Shown: positions 40,676 to 50,493, numbered from the stretch's first letter. The stretch: DNA of 54,520 bases from Bacteroidota bacterium (GCA_023251835.1 JAHEXZ010000029.1:1-54520), one strand, 5' to 3'. Translations and numbers: made by a program. Notes: a model not told the origin generated them from the sequence alone.

Positions 40676-41749
40676 CTATTTTAAAAATTTTGTAAAATAC
40701 TCCTTTTTTAAACCAAAACGATAACCATAATATAACCGTAAACAACTATATTTATAGCTAAAATCGACACCTTTATCAGTATTAATGGTATAATTACTAC
40801 TTAAAGCAGAAAAACCCCAATAATAATTTTTACAATTTACACCAATAGAACACCGAAATTGAAAAGGTATACCTAATGAAACGCTTGACTTTGTTTGTTC
40901 ACTATACACATTGGTAGCATAGTATTGCTGAACTGCTAAGCCAGGCAGGGTATAAATATTTGCAAACCAATTTTTTTTCCTGCCAAAAACAAATGTATAC
41001 GTATAACCAAAAGAAAAACCCCAGGTAAGGCTTCCTGCATCTTTAAACTGCACCTCAGGAGCAAACCTGCTTTTTAAAGAATCCGGAAAGATTATAGAAT
41101 CGGCACTTATAGTATATAAAGAAAATAAAGTTCCTAAAAGTGCACTACCAGCCCCTCTTTTCTGACGTTGTGTGAAATCATAAGGAGCTGAACTTGAAAA
41201 TTTTTTATTGTTGAATATATAAACCACTTCTGTACCCAGGCTTATGTTACTTATATCGGGACGATATAAATAAATTAATCAATTGCTTGTATCACTTGGG
41301 GCTTTAAACCCTTCAGTAGTATGAAAGCCCTGGCTGGCTCTTAAATAAACATCATAAATAAAACGCCTGCTGTTGGCACTCGTGGAGATAGAGAACATTT
41401 TTGTATTGCCATATTTAAAATCATCTTTGTTATTGCCAAGAGCCTTTGGGGTTATTTGAAATTCTATTCCTATTCCTTTATAGCTCAGACCAAAACCAAG
41501 GCTTGTTTTAGAATTAATACTATATTCTAACGATTGGTTTGTTAGTTTATCTTTAATGCTAAAACTGTTAAAACGGCTTACCAATAGCAACTTTAGGGTT
41601 AATTTATTACGGCAGCTTTCAATACAGGTAGTATCAATATTATTGTAGATATTTCTCCTGGCAACAGAATCTTTATCCCTCGTTTGATTAAAAGCAAACA
41701 ACGTTCCTGAAAAAGAAACTAATATCAATAATATCCAACCAATACGCAT
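40676..41749 (-). pseudogene. DUF4421 protein gene interrupted by an in-frame TGA
   Basis: Reading from 41749, a signal peptide (MRIGWILLILVSFSGTLFA) and a DUF4421 beta-barrel-like protein run to codon 157, a TGA at 41281-41279. The same frame then continues without gap as LIYLYRPDISNISLGTEVVY and KKFSSSAPYDFTQRQKRGAG to a stop at 40676. 'YRPDI' and 'Q+.GAGS' are DUF4421 hallmarks, so one gene of 357 codons has a nonsense codon in the middle. TGA is a normal stop elsewhere here (for example the kinase gene at 24867), so recoding is unlikely. Confidence 0.75.
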
Positions 41750-41801
41750 AGTAAGGTTTTATGTCGTTTATATTATCATCCCTTCAAAACCGGTATTTTC
41801 G

Positions 41802-43562
41802 CTAATCAGTAGACGGGTCTTCACTATCCACAAAATTAATTTCAGTATCAATATAAAATAATTCTGTTGCAACTTTAAAATCATCAGCTTTCATATCACT
41901 TATTACCATAGTTTGCCATTCTGTTGTAGGGTAAATAAAATCAAATGTGTCCTTTTTTAGTGTTACTTTCACCGGCATTGAAAAAAATGAAGTGGCTCCT
42001 CCCCCGGCATCTTCTTTAAACGCACTTTCGCCACCCAAAGTATATCTGTATGTTACTTTTAAGTCTCCAAAATCGCCCTCTTCAAGCTGTATACTTAACT
42101 TAGGTATATCCGAATTTCTTAAATACAAGTCAAAAAAATCAGAGAAATTAATCCTTGATTTCTCACTGATATATTTTTCAATATCACGCGAGTTAATGGT
42201 TTTATATTTAAATTCAGTCTGAATACCTTTAATGATTTCAAAAAACTTTTCATCATTATTAATGATGCTTCTGATGGTATGCAATATCAGCGACCCTTTG
42301 GGGTACATATCCCCTGAACCTTCTTTATTTAAGCCATATTTCCCGATTAAAGGTTCATCGTTTAATATTTTATTTTTTTCAGCATTAACATATTCAAGGT
42401 AAGCATCGTAACCATATAAACATTCAATATACAAAGCCTCTGAATATGTACCAAAGCCTTCATGTATCCACATATCGGCAATGTCATTGGTGGTGATACT
42501 GTTGCCCCACCATTCATGAGCTGATTCATGAATAATAATGTAATCAAACGGATAGGGTGTGCCTGATCTGTTGATACCGAGATACCCGTTTTTATATTTG
42601 TTTCCATAAGCAATGCAGCTTTGGTGTTCCATTCCAAGATAAGGCGTTTCTACAAGTTTATAACCATCGCGCACAAAAGGATATTCGCCCAATATGTTAT
42701 AAAAACAGTCCAGCATTGGTTTTACCTGTGTAAACTGATCCTCTGCCTTATTACAATTAGCAGATAACACAAAATAATCTAATGTAAGCGTATCTTTAAA
42801 AGAAGGATGAACATAGATATCACTAAATGTTTTGTAATTAGCTATGTTAAGCGTTACATTGTAGTTATTGATAGGATAAGATACGTACCATTCAAACTTT
42901 GTCCAGCCATCAGGTAAAGTGGTTGTACGCTTTAACCGTCCGTTTGAAACATCTGTCAGACCTGGCGGAACAGTGGCACGAATGACCATCTCATTGGGTT
43001 CATCACTTTGATGGTCTTTACAAGGCCACCATAAGCTGGCTCCTGCTCCCTGGCAGGACACACCTACCCATGGATTGCCATCTGAATCTTTTTCCCATGT
43101 AAATCCTCCATCCCAGGGTGGACGTTTAGCCGATTGTGGTTTTCCGGAGTAAAAAATTTTTAAGAATTGTACAGTTTCTTTTTTTATAGTTTCGGGAAAA
43201 TCGATAAATACAGCATCAAATTGTCGAGTATAGTGCAATTCGTATCCATTATACTCTATTTTTTCAATCTTCATACTCCCGGTCAAATCCACCTGGAGTT
43301 TCTGAAAATCTTCTTTAACAAGAAATTTAATAGTATTACTACCCGAAATTAATTTATTATCAATATCCACCCGTACATCTAAATCGTATAATAATACATC
43401 ATAACAGGTGCGCAGGGAAGTTAATGTTCCTCTCAATGTATCAGCTTTTGTAAATTCTTTATTCCATCCAAAATCAAACTGACCTAAAGAATTTTTAACT
43501 AATAAAAACAGTAAAGCAAATAGCCTGATTGCTTTTGTATTTATATACTTATTTTTTACCAT
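41802..43562 (-). CDS. M1-family metallopeptidase (aminopeptidase N-like)
   Basis: This 586-residue protein has a signal sequence (IRLFALLFLLVKNSLG), an N-terminal beta-saddle domain and a thermolysin-like catalytic domain. The zinc motif HExxH-18-E is 'HESAHEWWGN' with the distal Glu in 'MWIHEGFGTYSEALY' (about residues 345-375). The exopeptidase motif (usually GxMEN) is 'LGMEHQS', with Glu kept and His in place of Asn. The C-terminal helical domain is short. It probably trims peptides in the periplasm or at the surface. It stands alone between the DUF4421 gene and a TPR gene. Confidence 0.88.
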   Translation of the reverse strand: MVKNKYINTKAIRLFALLFLLVKNSLGQFDFGWNKEFTKADTLRGTLTSLRTCYDVLLYDLDVRVDIDNKLISGSNTIKFLVKEDFQKLQVDLTGSMKIEKIEYNGYELHYTRQFDAVFIDFPETIKKETVQFLKIFYSGKPQSAKRPPWDGGFTWEKDSDGNPWVGVSCQGAGASLWWPCKDHQSDEPNEMVIRATVPPGLTDVSNGRLKRTTTLPDGWTKFEWYVSYPINNYNVTLNIANYKTFSDIYVHPSFKDTLTLDYFVLSANCNKAEDQFTQVKPMLDCFYNILGEYPFVRDGYKLVETPYLGMEHQSCIAYGNKYKNGYLGINRSGTPYPFDYIIIHESAHEWWGNSITTNDIADMWIHEGFGTYSEALYIECLYGYDAYLEYVNAEKNKILNDEPLIGKYGLNKEGSGDMYPKGSLILHTIRSIINNDEKFFEIIKGIQTEFKYKTINSRDIEKYISEKSRINFSDFFDLYLRNSDIPKLSIQLEEGDFGDLKVTYRYTLGGESAFKEDAGGGATSFFSMPVKVTLKKDTFDFIYPTTEWQTMVISDMKADDFKVATELFYIDTEINFVDSEDPSTD

Positions 43563-43604
43563 TAATTTTATCCCGGCACTTCTGTAATATTTTGTTCGGT
43601 TGGG

Positions 43605-43700
43605 TTGAAGCCCGTGACAATCGCGATTTTACATTTGCCCCTACCCTAAGGTAGGGGCTACTAAAACATCAATGATACTGGGGCTTTAGCCAAAATTATT
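43605..43700. repeat. REP-like palindromic spacer
   Basis: CCCCTACCCTAAGGTAGGGG is a hairpin, and TTGAAGCCC / GGGGCTTTAGCC are inverted around it. It is one of the dispersed palindrome types of this genome. The gap 43563-43763 contains nothing else. Confidence 0.45.
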
Positions 43701-43763
43701 AAAAAACCACTGAACCATTGTTATCTAAATAATTATCACATCGGTACACATCCACACGTCAAA

Positions 43764-45086
43764 TCATTTACAATAAAAAATCCGTTTACTGACAGCCATT
43801 CCGCTTCCCAGTGCTTCTGCATGTTTATAATCTTCACAGGCCTGTTCATTATTACCAATGTTACTATATAGTTCTGCACGTGCTAAAAAAGCCTTGGCAT
43901 TATCAGGGGCAAGCATAATCAATTTAGAATAATCATCAATAGCGCCTGTTATATCCTTTGTTGCAGACCTGAGTATCGCTCTTTTTCCAATCAATTGTAT
44001 ATTGGAAGGAGCAATCAGTATAGCTTTACTTAAATCAGAAAGTGCACCGGTAACATCATTTTTAGATAAACGCGCTACAGCCCTTTGATCGTATGCTTCG
44101 GTAGCTTTTGGGTTCAGTTCAATTGCTTTATTATAATCTTTGAGAGCATCTTCATATTTATTTAAGAAATCAAAGGCATTGCCACGAAGAACATAAGCTT
44201 CCCAATAGTCTGGCTTTAGCTGAATGGCATTGCTACAATCTTCAGCAACTGCACTATAATCAGGCAAGTCATATTTAGCGCGTGCGCGTGCATAATAAGC
44301 TATAGCATTGGATGGGTTTACCCGGATAATTTTTGAGCAATCTTCAATAGCTCCAAGATCGTCACCTGATTCGTCCCGTAACTCTGCTCTTTGAAAGAGA
44401 CTTTTTATATCATCTGGTTCTAATTGTAATCCTTTATCATAATTTTTCAGGGCATTCTTAATATCTTTAAGCTCTTTATATTCAACAGCACGGTTAAAAT
44501 AAGCCGGAGCCATATCAGGTTGCACAGCGATGAGCTGACTAAGCACCTCAACAGAGGCCTGATGATTGCCGAGTATACTAAGAGAATAAGCCTTATTAAT
44601 ATATGCCTTGCTGTATTTTGGATGGAGAGCAATTGCTTTATCAAAATCTTTAATGGCATCGGGATGTAAATTTTGTAAACTCAGTAAATAGCCCCTGTTA
44701 TTGTATGCTTCTGCCATTTTGGGATTGAGTTCTATAGCTTTGTTATAATCTTTTATAGCTAATGTGTATTCTCTCAGTTCACTATAAGCCGATCCCCGGT
44801 TAATGTATGCCTCTATTTTTTTAGGATTGAGTTTTAATGTTGTTGTATAATCAGTAACTGCCGAATCAAATTTATTCATGTTTGCATAGGTTACAGCTCT
44901 GTTATAGTACGCATCTGCATCGGCAGGCAGTAATGCAATAACTTTATTGAAACTGGTTAGTGCTTTATCGTATTGTTGATTTAAAAGAAAAACCTCCCCC
45001 TCTTTCAACAACACTTCCGTTTTAGTTTGCGATTGTATACAAAACAATGAAAAGAAACATAACAAAAATGCATAAAACGTTTTCAT
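43764..45086 (-). CDS. Secreted tetratricopeptide-repeat protein
   Basis: This 440-residue protein has a signal peptide (MKTFYAFLLCFFSLFCIQSQ) followed by about twelve 34-residue TPRs (residues 22-435), each with the 'AYYNRAVTYANMNKFDSAVTDYTTTLKLNPK' pattern. TPR solenoids mediate protein-protein contacts. No catalytic domain is present. It is probably periplasmic. The upstream neighbour is divergent. Partner and pathway are unknown. Confidence 0.85.
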   Translation of the reverse strand: MKTFYAFLLCFFSLFCIQSQTKTEVLLKEGEVFLLNQQYDKALTSFNKVIALLPADADAYYNRAVTYANMNKFDSAVTDYTTTLKLNPKKIEAYINRGSAYSELREYTLAIKDYNKAIELNPKMAEAYNNRGYLLSLQNLHPDAIKDFDKAIALHPKYSKAYINKAYSLSILGNHQASVEVLSQLIAVQPDMAPAYFNRAVEYKELKDIKNALKNYDKGLQLEPDDIKSLFQRAELRDESGDDLGAIEDCSKIIRVNPSNAIAYYARARAKYDLPDYSAVAEDCSNAIQLKPDYWEAYVLRGNAFDFLNKYEDALKDYNKAIELNPKATEAYDQRAVARLSKNDVTGALSDLSKAILIAPSNIQLIGKRAILRSATKDITGAIDDYSKLIMLAPDNAKAFLARAELYSNIGNNEQACEDYKHAEALGSGMAVSKRIFYCK

Positions 45087-45259
45087 TTCAATATTCGAAA
45101 AAATAAACCGCTTACTGTAATATCCAAACCCAATAGCTATCAGGTCGCTAAGAACCAGTATAAATGTAATAAATTAATCACAGCTTTTTAGCAATTATAA
45201 ACCAAATTATGTATTTTTAATCACTGAGTTCCTTGGAAACATATTTTAAAAAAATATAA

Positions 45260-45694
45260 ATGGATGAATTTATGAAAGCAGCTATTGACGAAGCAAGGCT
45301 TGGTCAAAGTCAAAACGGAATTCCTATTGGAAGCGTATTGGTAAAGGATGGAAAAATTGTGGGACGAGGGTATAATAAACGTGTGCAGGATGGTGATCCT
45401 GTTACTCATGCAGAGATTGACTGTCTGCGAAATGCCGGACGTATTGGCAACTATAAAGGTACAGTGCTTTACTCTACACTTATGCCCTGCTACCTGTGTG
45501 CAGGGGCTGTTGTACAATTTGGAATTAAAAAAGTGTATGCCGGTGAGTCAGAAACTTTTCCCGGAGCAAAAGAGTTTATGCAATCGCATGGAGTTGAAGT
45601 AATTGATATGAATATGGATGAATGTAAAAATATGATGAAAGAGTTTATTGCAAAGAATCCAACATTGTGGAATGAAGATATTGGAGAATTATAA
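45260..45694 (+). CDS. Cytosine deaminase, yeast Fcy1 type
   Basis: This 144-residue zinc deaminase has the CDA motif 'THAEIDCLRNAG' (zinc His, catalytic Glu) and 'TLMPCYLCAGAVVQFGIKKV' (PCxxC). The C-terminal tail 'MKEFIAKNPTLWNEDIGEL' closely resembles the tail of the Saccharomyces cytosine deaminase, which closes the pyrimidine pocket. It lacks features of TadA (tRNA adenosine deaminase). The reaction is cytosine to uracil and ammonia. It stands alone with a 170-bp upstream spacer. Specificity is inferred by resemblance from memory, not alignment. Confidence 0.75.
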   Translation: MDEFMKAAIDEARLGQSQNGIPIGSVLVKDGKIVGRGYNKRVQDGDPVTHAEIDCLRNAGRIGNYKGTVLYSTLMPCYLCAGAVVQFGIKKVYAGESETFPGAKEFMQSHGVEVIDMNMDECKNMMKEFIAKNPTLWNEDIGEL

Positions 45695-45842
45695 ATTATA
45701 GAAGTTGGGGTACGAATTATTAAGTCTGTGTTTAGCTGATATGTTTTTAAAATGATGAGTCACGCCCTCTTTGTTTTAAGACTGTAAAGCATTCTGAATT
45801 TTGTATAATGTCCCCGTGTGTTAAGCATTTGCTCGAATTTTT

Positions 45843-46199
45843 ATGAAAAATAAAAGTCAATTATTACATCGTATCCCTAAATCAAAAAAGACATTTGTTC
45901 TTGGCATTGCCTCATTAGTTATAGCAATATGTTATTTTCCTTTCCTAATGTTAGTTCAGAATACTTTTTTTGAAATAACTTTTATAGCCTATATATTATT
46001 TGGAATTATATGCGGAATTACTACAATTGTGCTAAAAGCTAAAGTTAGTAAGTTATATAGAAAGAAACACGTGATGTATCACCCTGCCGATTTAATAAAA
46101 GCTAAGGCTGGAAATACACTTGCAATAATAAGTTTAATAGTATGGGTATTGTACGCGTTATATCTTTTTTCCATAATTGCTCGCAGTACTCACGACTAA
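45843..46199 (+). CDS. Small hypothetical membrane protein
   Basis: This 118-residue protein is predicted to have three membrane segments (about 18-38, 47-66 and 91-113) with a basic loop (KAKVSKLYRKKHVMYHPADLIKAKAG) between the last two. It loosely resembles DUF4190-type proteins. No partner gene is apparent. Function unknown. Confidence 0.5.
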   Translation: MKNKSQLLHRIPKSKKTFVLGIASLVIAICYFPFLMLVQNTFFEITFIAYILFGIICGITTIVLKAKVSKLYRKKHVMYHPADLIKAKAGNTLAIISLIVWVLYALYLFSIIARSTHD

Positions 46200-46290
46200 A
46201 TATTTCGATTTTTGTGTTTTAGAATTTTATATTAAAAACTGTTACTGTTGATTCTAAATTTGTTGAAATGATTGTAAAGGAAGCAGACGA

Positions 46291-46522
46291 ATATTTCGGT
46301 GCGATGCACCTTTAAAAGATTATAATAATAGAATCTACTACAAATATTTCGCGGCTCTGCCGCTTTTAAAAAACTGAATCTAACTGCTTTTGTCCTACCC
46401 TGTTTCTTTGGGGATCGGGATAAACCCTGTAAGATTCAGAATAAATGTGGCGGCAGAGCTGCGAAATATTTGTAGAACAATAAAAAATAACGAAATATAA
46501 CATGTGCAGAGCACCGAAATAT
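46291..46522. repeat. 232-bp nested palindrome
   Basis: Outer arms ATATTTCGGTGC (46291-46302) and GCACCGAAATAT (46511-46522) are perfect inverses. A 26-bp inner pair (46338-46363 and 46450-46475; core CTACAAATATTTCGC, one mismatch) follows, and CTGAATCT/AGATTCAG sits inside. It occupies most of the gene-free stretch 46200-46647. Confidence 0.7.
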
Positions 46523-46552
46523 CTATATATTGCAGATGTGTCATTAGTTGCC

Positions 46553-46586
46553 TTTTGAAGGATTTGGATGAGCTGAATTAATTTTG
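46553..46586 (+). promoter_or_regulatory. Promoter of the choice-of-anchor B gene
   Basis: TTTTG at 46553-46557 (-33) and TAATTTTG at 46579-46586 (-7), 21 bases apart, fit the Bacteroidota consensus. The ATG is at 46648, giving a leader of about 55 bases. Confidence 0.5.
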
Positions 46587-46647
46587 TGTAACATCTGTTT
46601 ATCAACTTGATTATTAACCAAATAGCCGATAACCTTATAACCAAAAA

Positions 46648-49068
46648 ATGAAATTAAAAAAATTACTTTTTGCCGGGTTTACAGCCTTGCTATTAAATAA
46701 GCAGGTGATTTCACAAAACATCAATGTAACCTTACAGTCGCAGTTGCAATATCCCGGTCAAACCTGTGCCAACATTGGTGGTTATGTTGATTCCTTAAAT
46801 AATGAATACGCCCTGGTAGGTGCATCACATGGTATGTCAATTGTAGATGTTACAGATCCACTTAATCCGGTTGAAGTAATTCAGGTTCCGGGTCCTGATA
46901 ATTTATGGCGTGAAATAAAAGTGCGCGGCAAATATGCTTATGTTACTACCGAGGGTGGTGGAGGTTTGCAGATTGTTAACCTTTCCAGTTTACCTGATGT
47001 AAATGGTATTACCTATCAAAGTTGGACTGGTGATGGAGTTATTGCCGGGCAATTAAACAGTATTCATGCGTTACATATTGATAATAACTTTGTGTATTTA
47101 TATGGCAGTAATTTGTTTAGTGGTGGCGCTGTAGTTGCTGATATTACTGATCCATGGAATCCAGCCTATGTTGGTAAATATGAAGTAGGTGCAGGCAACT
47201 CAGCTTATGTACATGATGGATATGTTCGTAATGACACATTGTATGCAGGACATATTTATTCCGGTTACTTTTCAATAGTTGATTTTACGGACAAAGCAAG
47301 CCCTGTTGAGTTGGTTAACCAGTTTACTCCCGGCAATTTTACCCATAATACCTGGCTTTCCAGCAATAGCAAAGTGCTTTTTACAACCGATGAAGTAGAC
47401 AATTCCTATCTGACAGCTTATGATATTTCGGATTTGGCTAATATTAGTGAGTTAGACAAGATACAATCCAATCCCGGCTCCGGTTCAATGGTACACAATA
47501 CACATATTATTAATGTAGCTGGTAATGATTATGCTGTAACCTCCTGGTATAAAGATGGCTTTACCATTATAGATGCCGGCCGGCCTCAAAACTTAGTGCA
47601 GGTAGGAAATTATGATACGTATAGTGGTTCTGGCGGTGGCTCTGAAGGTGATTGGGGAGTGTACCCTTATCTCCCTTCAGGAACTATTGTTGTTTCAAAC
47701 ATTGATGAAGGTTTATTTGTTTTTACCCCAATATATACTCGTGCCTGTTACTTAGAAGGAGCAGTAACCAACACCTGTGGCAGTGGGTTAAATAATGTAC
47801 AAATAACAGTAACTGCTGCAGGTATTAATGAAACTACTGATATCACTGGGCAATACAAAACAGGTACGCCAAGTTCTGGAACTTACAATGTAACATTTTC
47901 AAGAAGTGGCTACATAACTCAAACTATTTCAGGGGTGGCGTTATCACCAGGTAATATAACTACAGTAGATGTTCAGATGGTGCCTGTAAATGCTGCATTT
48001 ACTTTAAATGGCCTTACTACAAATGCAGTCACCACCAACCCGCTTGCAGGTGTGAATGTAAATATCAGCAATAACAATAACTTTTACAGTTTTATGTCTG
48101 ACACAAATGGTGCTTTTACAAGCTGTAATGTAATAAGCAATTCAGATTATTTTGTCAATGCTGGTAAATGGGAGTATATTACTTATTGCGCCTCTAACCA
48201 ATCTATTGATTCAACCAACAGCAATGTTTCATACGCACTTACTAAGGGATATTATGATGACTTTACCTTTGACTTTGGATGGGCTATAACTACAACTGCT
48301 TCAACAGGGGGATGGCAGCGTGGTATTCCGCTTGGTACTAATTTTAATGGCAATCCGGCTAATCCTGGTATTGATGACAGCACTGATTGCGCTAATATGG
48401 CCTATGTAACCGGCAATACCGGATTTACCGGTTCAGATGATGATATAGATGACGGTTCAACAACTTTAAGCTCTCCATTATTTGATTTAACTACCTATAC
48501 AGACCCTTACTTAGATTATTCACGTTGGTTTTATAATGATGGTGGGAGCAGCACGCCAAATGATTCTTTATGTATTTACCTGAATAATGGTACACAAACA
48601 GTACTGGTTGAATATGTATTAGCTACTTCTCAGGGAAACTCTACATGGGTGCATAAATCACATAAAATATCAGATTACATAACTCCAACAGCTACAATGC
48701 AACTAATTGTAAAAGCAGCTGATAATAGCCCCGGTCATATAGTTGAGGCAGGTTTTGATAAATTCTTGATTAATGAAGGCCCTACAGGGTTATCATCCGA
48801 ACTTGTTATAACAAATACAACCATTCATGTTTTTCCTAATCCATTTACTGAAGAAACCACTATAGCTTATCAGTTAGCAAATAAACCGTCAACCGGTAGC
48901 AGTATTGTAATAACTGATATTTCAGGCAGAATAGTAAGTAAATTACCGCTATCCCAGACTAAAGGAACTATTCAGCTAAACCCTTCCATAGATGCTGGAA
49001 TTTATTTTGTAAGAATAATAAATAGCGGTGAAATAACAGAGCCGGTGAAAGTGCTGAAAATAAATTAA
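46648..49068 (+). CDS. Secreted choice-of-anchor B protein with T9SS type A sorting domain
   Basis: This 806-residue protein has a signal peptide (KLLFAGFTALLLNKQVIS), a choice-of-anchor B/LVIVD propeller (about 25-370: 'YALVGASHGMSIVDVTDPLNPVEV', 'AYVHDGYVRNDTLYAGHIY', 'TTDEVDNSYLTAYDISDLA'), two carboxypeptidase-regulatory-like domains (about 370-530), a jelly-roll-like region with 'DLTTYTDPYLDYSRWFYND', and a T9SS sorting domain (about 730-806: 'IHVFPNPFTEETTIAYQL', 'ISGRIVSKLPL', 'DAGIYFVRIINSGE'). It is probably exported across the outer membrane and anchored at the surface. Ligand unknown. Confidence 0.82.
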   Translation: MKLKKLLFAGFTALLLNKQVISQNINVTLQSQLQYPGQTCANIGGYVDSLNNEYALVGASHGMSIVDVTDPLNPVEVIQVPGPDNLWREIKVRGKYAYVTTEGGGGLQIVNLSSLPDVNGITYQSWTGDGVIAGQLNSIHALHIDNNFVYLYGSNLFSGGAVVADITDPWNPAYVGKYEVGAGNSAYVHDGYVRNDTLYAGHIYSGYFSIVDFTDKASPVELVNQFTPGNFTHNTWLSSNSKVLFTTDEVDNSYLTAYDISDLANISELDKIQSNPGSGSMVHNTHIINVAGNDYAVTSWYKDGFTIIDAGRPQNLVQVGNYDTYSGSGGGSEGDWGVYPYLPSGTIVVSNIDEGLFVFTPIYTRACYLEGAVTNTCGSGLNNVQITVTAAGINETTDITGQYKTGTPSSGTYNVTFSRSGYITQTISGVALSPGNITTVDVQMVPVNAAFTLNGLTTNAVTTNPLAGVNVNISNNNNFYSFMSDTNGAFTSCNVISNSDYFVNAGKWEYITYCASNQSIDSTNSNVSYALTKGYYDDFTFDFGWAITTTASTGGWQRGIPLGTNFNGNPANPGIDDSTDCANMAYVTGNTGFTGSDDDIDDGSTTLSSPLFDLTTYTDPYLDYSRWFYNDGGSSTPNDSLCIYLNNGTQTVLVEYVLATSQGNSTWVHKSHKISDYITPTATMQLIVKAADNSPGHIVEAGFDKFLINEGPTGLSSELVITNTTIHVFPNPFTEETTIAYQLANKPSTGSSIVITDISGRIVSKLPLSQTKGTIQLNPSIDAGIYFVRIINSGEITEPVKVLKIN

Positions 49069-49100
49069 TAGGGATTACAACCCGCTTGTATCAGTTATGC

Positions 49101-49145
49101 TGAGCGAATGAGTTTGCTTTTGTTTGCAAACTCATTCAGCCGAAG
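49101..49145. terminator. Hairpin between convergent genes
   Basis: GAATGAGTTTGC (49106-49117) and GCAAACTCATTC (49126-49137) are perfect 12-bp inverses between the convergent choice-of-anchor and glycosyltransferase genes. TGAGC...CAGCCGAAGTATA around it marks the REP-like family also seen at 9708-9766. Confidence 0.6.
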
Positions 49146-49162
49146 TATAGTAAAACAGATTA

Positions 49163-49912
49163 TTATTTTTTCTTTTTGTATAAAGGAGAGCTATTGAGCC
49201 CCAGTTTATGGAAGAAATGAGTAAATGATACACGTAAAACTCCAAGTCCGTATTTTGAACTACGACTAAAATTTATAGACGATGCTTCGGGGAAATATTT
49301 AGTAGGACAAGTGATTTCGGCAATTTCAAAACCTGCCATAAAAATCTGGGAAATCATTTCGTTATCAAAAATAAAGTCATCATTATTGGCTTCATAGTTT
49401 ACAGTTTCCAAAACTTCTCTTGAGAATGCACGATAACCTGTATGATATTCTGAAAGTTTCTGATTGATTAATATATTCTGGGAAAGTGTTAAGCAACGGT
49501 TAAAAATATATTTATATATGGGCATTCCTCCTTTTAAAGCCCCTTTACCCAATATTCGTGAGCCAAATACTACAGGATATAAATCATTGGCAATTATATG
49601 GGCCATGGAAGAAATTAAAAGCGGGGTGTACTGATAATCCGGATGAAGCATGATTACTATATCTGCGTTCAGTTCAAGAGCTTTATTATAACAAGATTTC
49701 TGATTGCCACCATACCCCTTGTTGTTTTCATGGCGTATAACATGTTTAATACCAATGCGGTTAGCTACATCAACAGTATTGTCTCTACTCCTGTCATCAA
49801 CCAATACCACATCATCTACAATATCAAATGGAATTTCGTTATATGTTTGTTCAAGTGTTAAAGCTGCATTGTATGCAGGCAGAACTACCACTACTTTTTT
49901 ATTCTTTATCAT
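49163..49912 (-). CDS. Family 2 glycosyltransferase (DPM/DPG-synthase type)
   Basis: This 249-residue GT-A enzyme shows 'VVVVLPAYNAALTLEQTYNE', the metal/nucleotide site 'VVLVDDRSRDNT', 'VIRHENNKGYGGNQKSCYNKAL' and 'ADIVIMLHPDYQY' (a DxD equivalent as HPDY), then 'YHTGYRAFSREVLETV'. It resembles polyprenyl-phosphate hexose synthases but has no C-terminal membrane helices. The acceptor is not predictable. It is followed on the same strand by nothing but the hairpin. The upstream gene is msrA. Confidence 0.85.
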   Translation of the reverse strand: MIKNKKVVVVLPAYNAALTLEQTYNEIPFDIVDDVVLVDDRSRDNTVDVANRIGIKHVIRHENNKGYGGNQKSCYNKALELNADIVIMLHPDYQYTPLLISSMAHIIANDLYPVVFGSRILGKGALKGGMPIYKYIFNRCLTLSQNILINQKLSEYHTGYRAFSREVLETVNYEANNDDFIFDNEMISQIFMAGFEIAEITCPTKYFPEASSINFSRSSKYGLGVLRVSFTHFFHKLGLNSSPLYKKKK

Positions 49913-49959
49913 TATTTCTCTCTAAAACAATTTAAAAACTGATACCCCTTAATACCAAA

Positions 49960-50493
49960 TTAGTTAGCTTTTAACTTCTCCTTAAATATCTTTTTAAATT
50001 TTTCTACCTTAGGTCTTACAACAAACTGGCAGTATGACTCCTCCCCATGCAGACTGAAATAATTATCATGATAATCCTCTGCTTTGAAAAAAGCTGTGAA
50101 CGGGCTTATTTCTGTCACTATGGGCTTATCCCATATAGCGGATTCATCTAACTCTTTTTTATATTTCTCTGCCAGATTTTTTTTTGTGTGGTTTGTATAA
50201 AAAATCACAGAACGGTACTGGGTTCCAATATCATTTCCCTGCCTGTTAAGTTGAGTAGGATCGTGTGATTTCCAGAATGCGGCCAGCAACTCTTCATAAC
50301 TTATTTTTGCAGGATCATATACTATTTTACAAACTTCGGCATGACCGGTATTACCTGTACATACTTCTTTATAAGAAGGATTTTGAATTGTTCCTCCTGA
50401 AAATCCTGAAGTGACAGACTCAACACCGTTTAATAACTTAAATTGAGCTTCTACACACCAAAAACAGCCTGCTCCAAAATATGCAGTATCCAT
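49960..50493 (-). CDS. msrA: Peptide methionine sulfoxide reductase MsrA
   Basis: This 177-residue enzyme reduces methionine-S-sulfoxide. The catalytic Cys is in 'YFGAGCFWCVEAQF' (Cys10 region, GCFWC), with 'GFSGGTIQNPSYKEVCTGNTGHAEV', 'FWKSHDPTQLNRQGNDIGTQYRSVIFY' and 'YHDNYF'. It starts at MDTAYFGAG, short of any signal peptide, so it is probably cytoplasmic. A separate msrB is not seen. Confidence 0.93.
   Translation of the reverse strand: MDTAYFGAGCFWCVEAQFKLLNGVESVTSGFSGGTIQNPSYKEVCTGNTGHAEVCKIVYDPAKISYEELLAAFWKSHDPTQLNRQGNDIGTQYRSVIFYTNHTKKNLAEKYKKELDESAIWDKPIVTEISPFTAFFKAEDYHDNYFSLHGEESYCQFVVRPKVEKFKKIFKEKLKAN

Noticed and set aside
41279-41281. TGA as a recoded sense codon.
   Set aside because: TGA ends other intact genes in this window, such as the SiaB-like kinase (24867-24869) and the T9SS gene (33817-33819), so the standard code applies.
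43764-45086. Possible second SiaA/partner-switch component.
   Set aside because: The protein is only TPRs behind a signal peptide; no phosphatase or kinase domain is visible.
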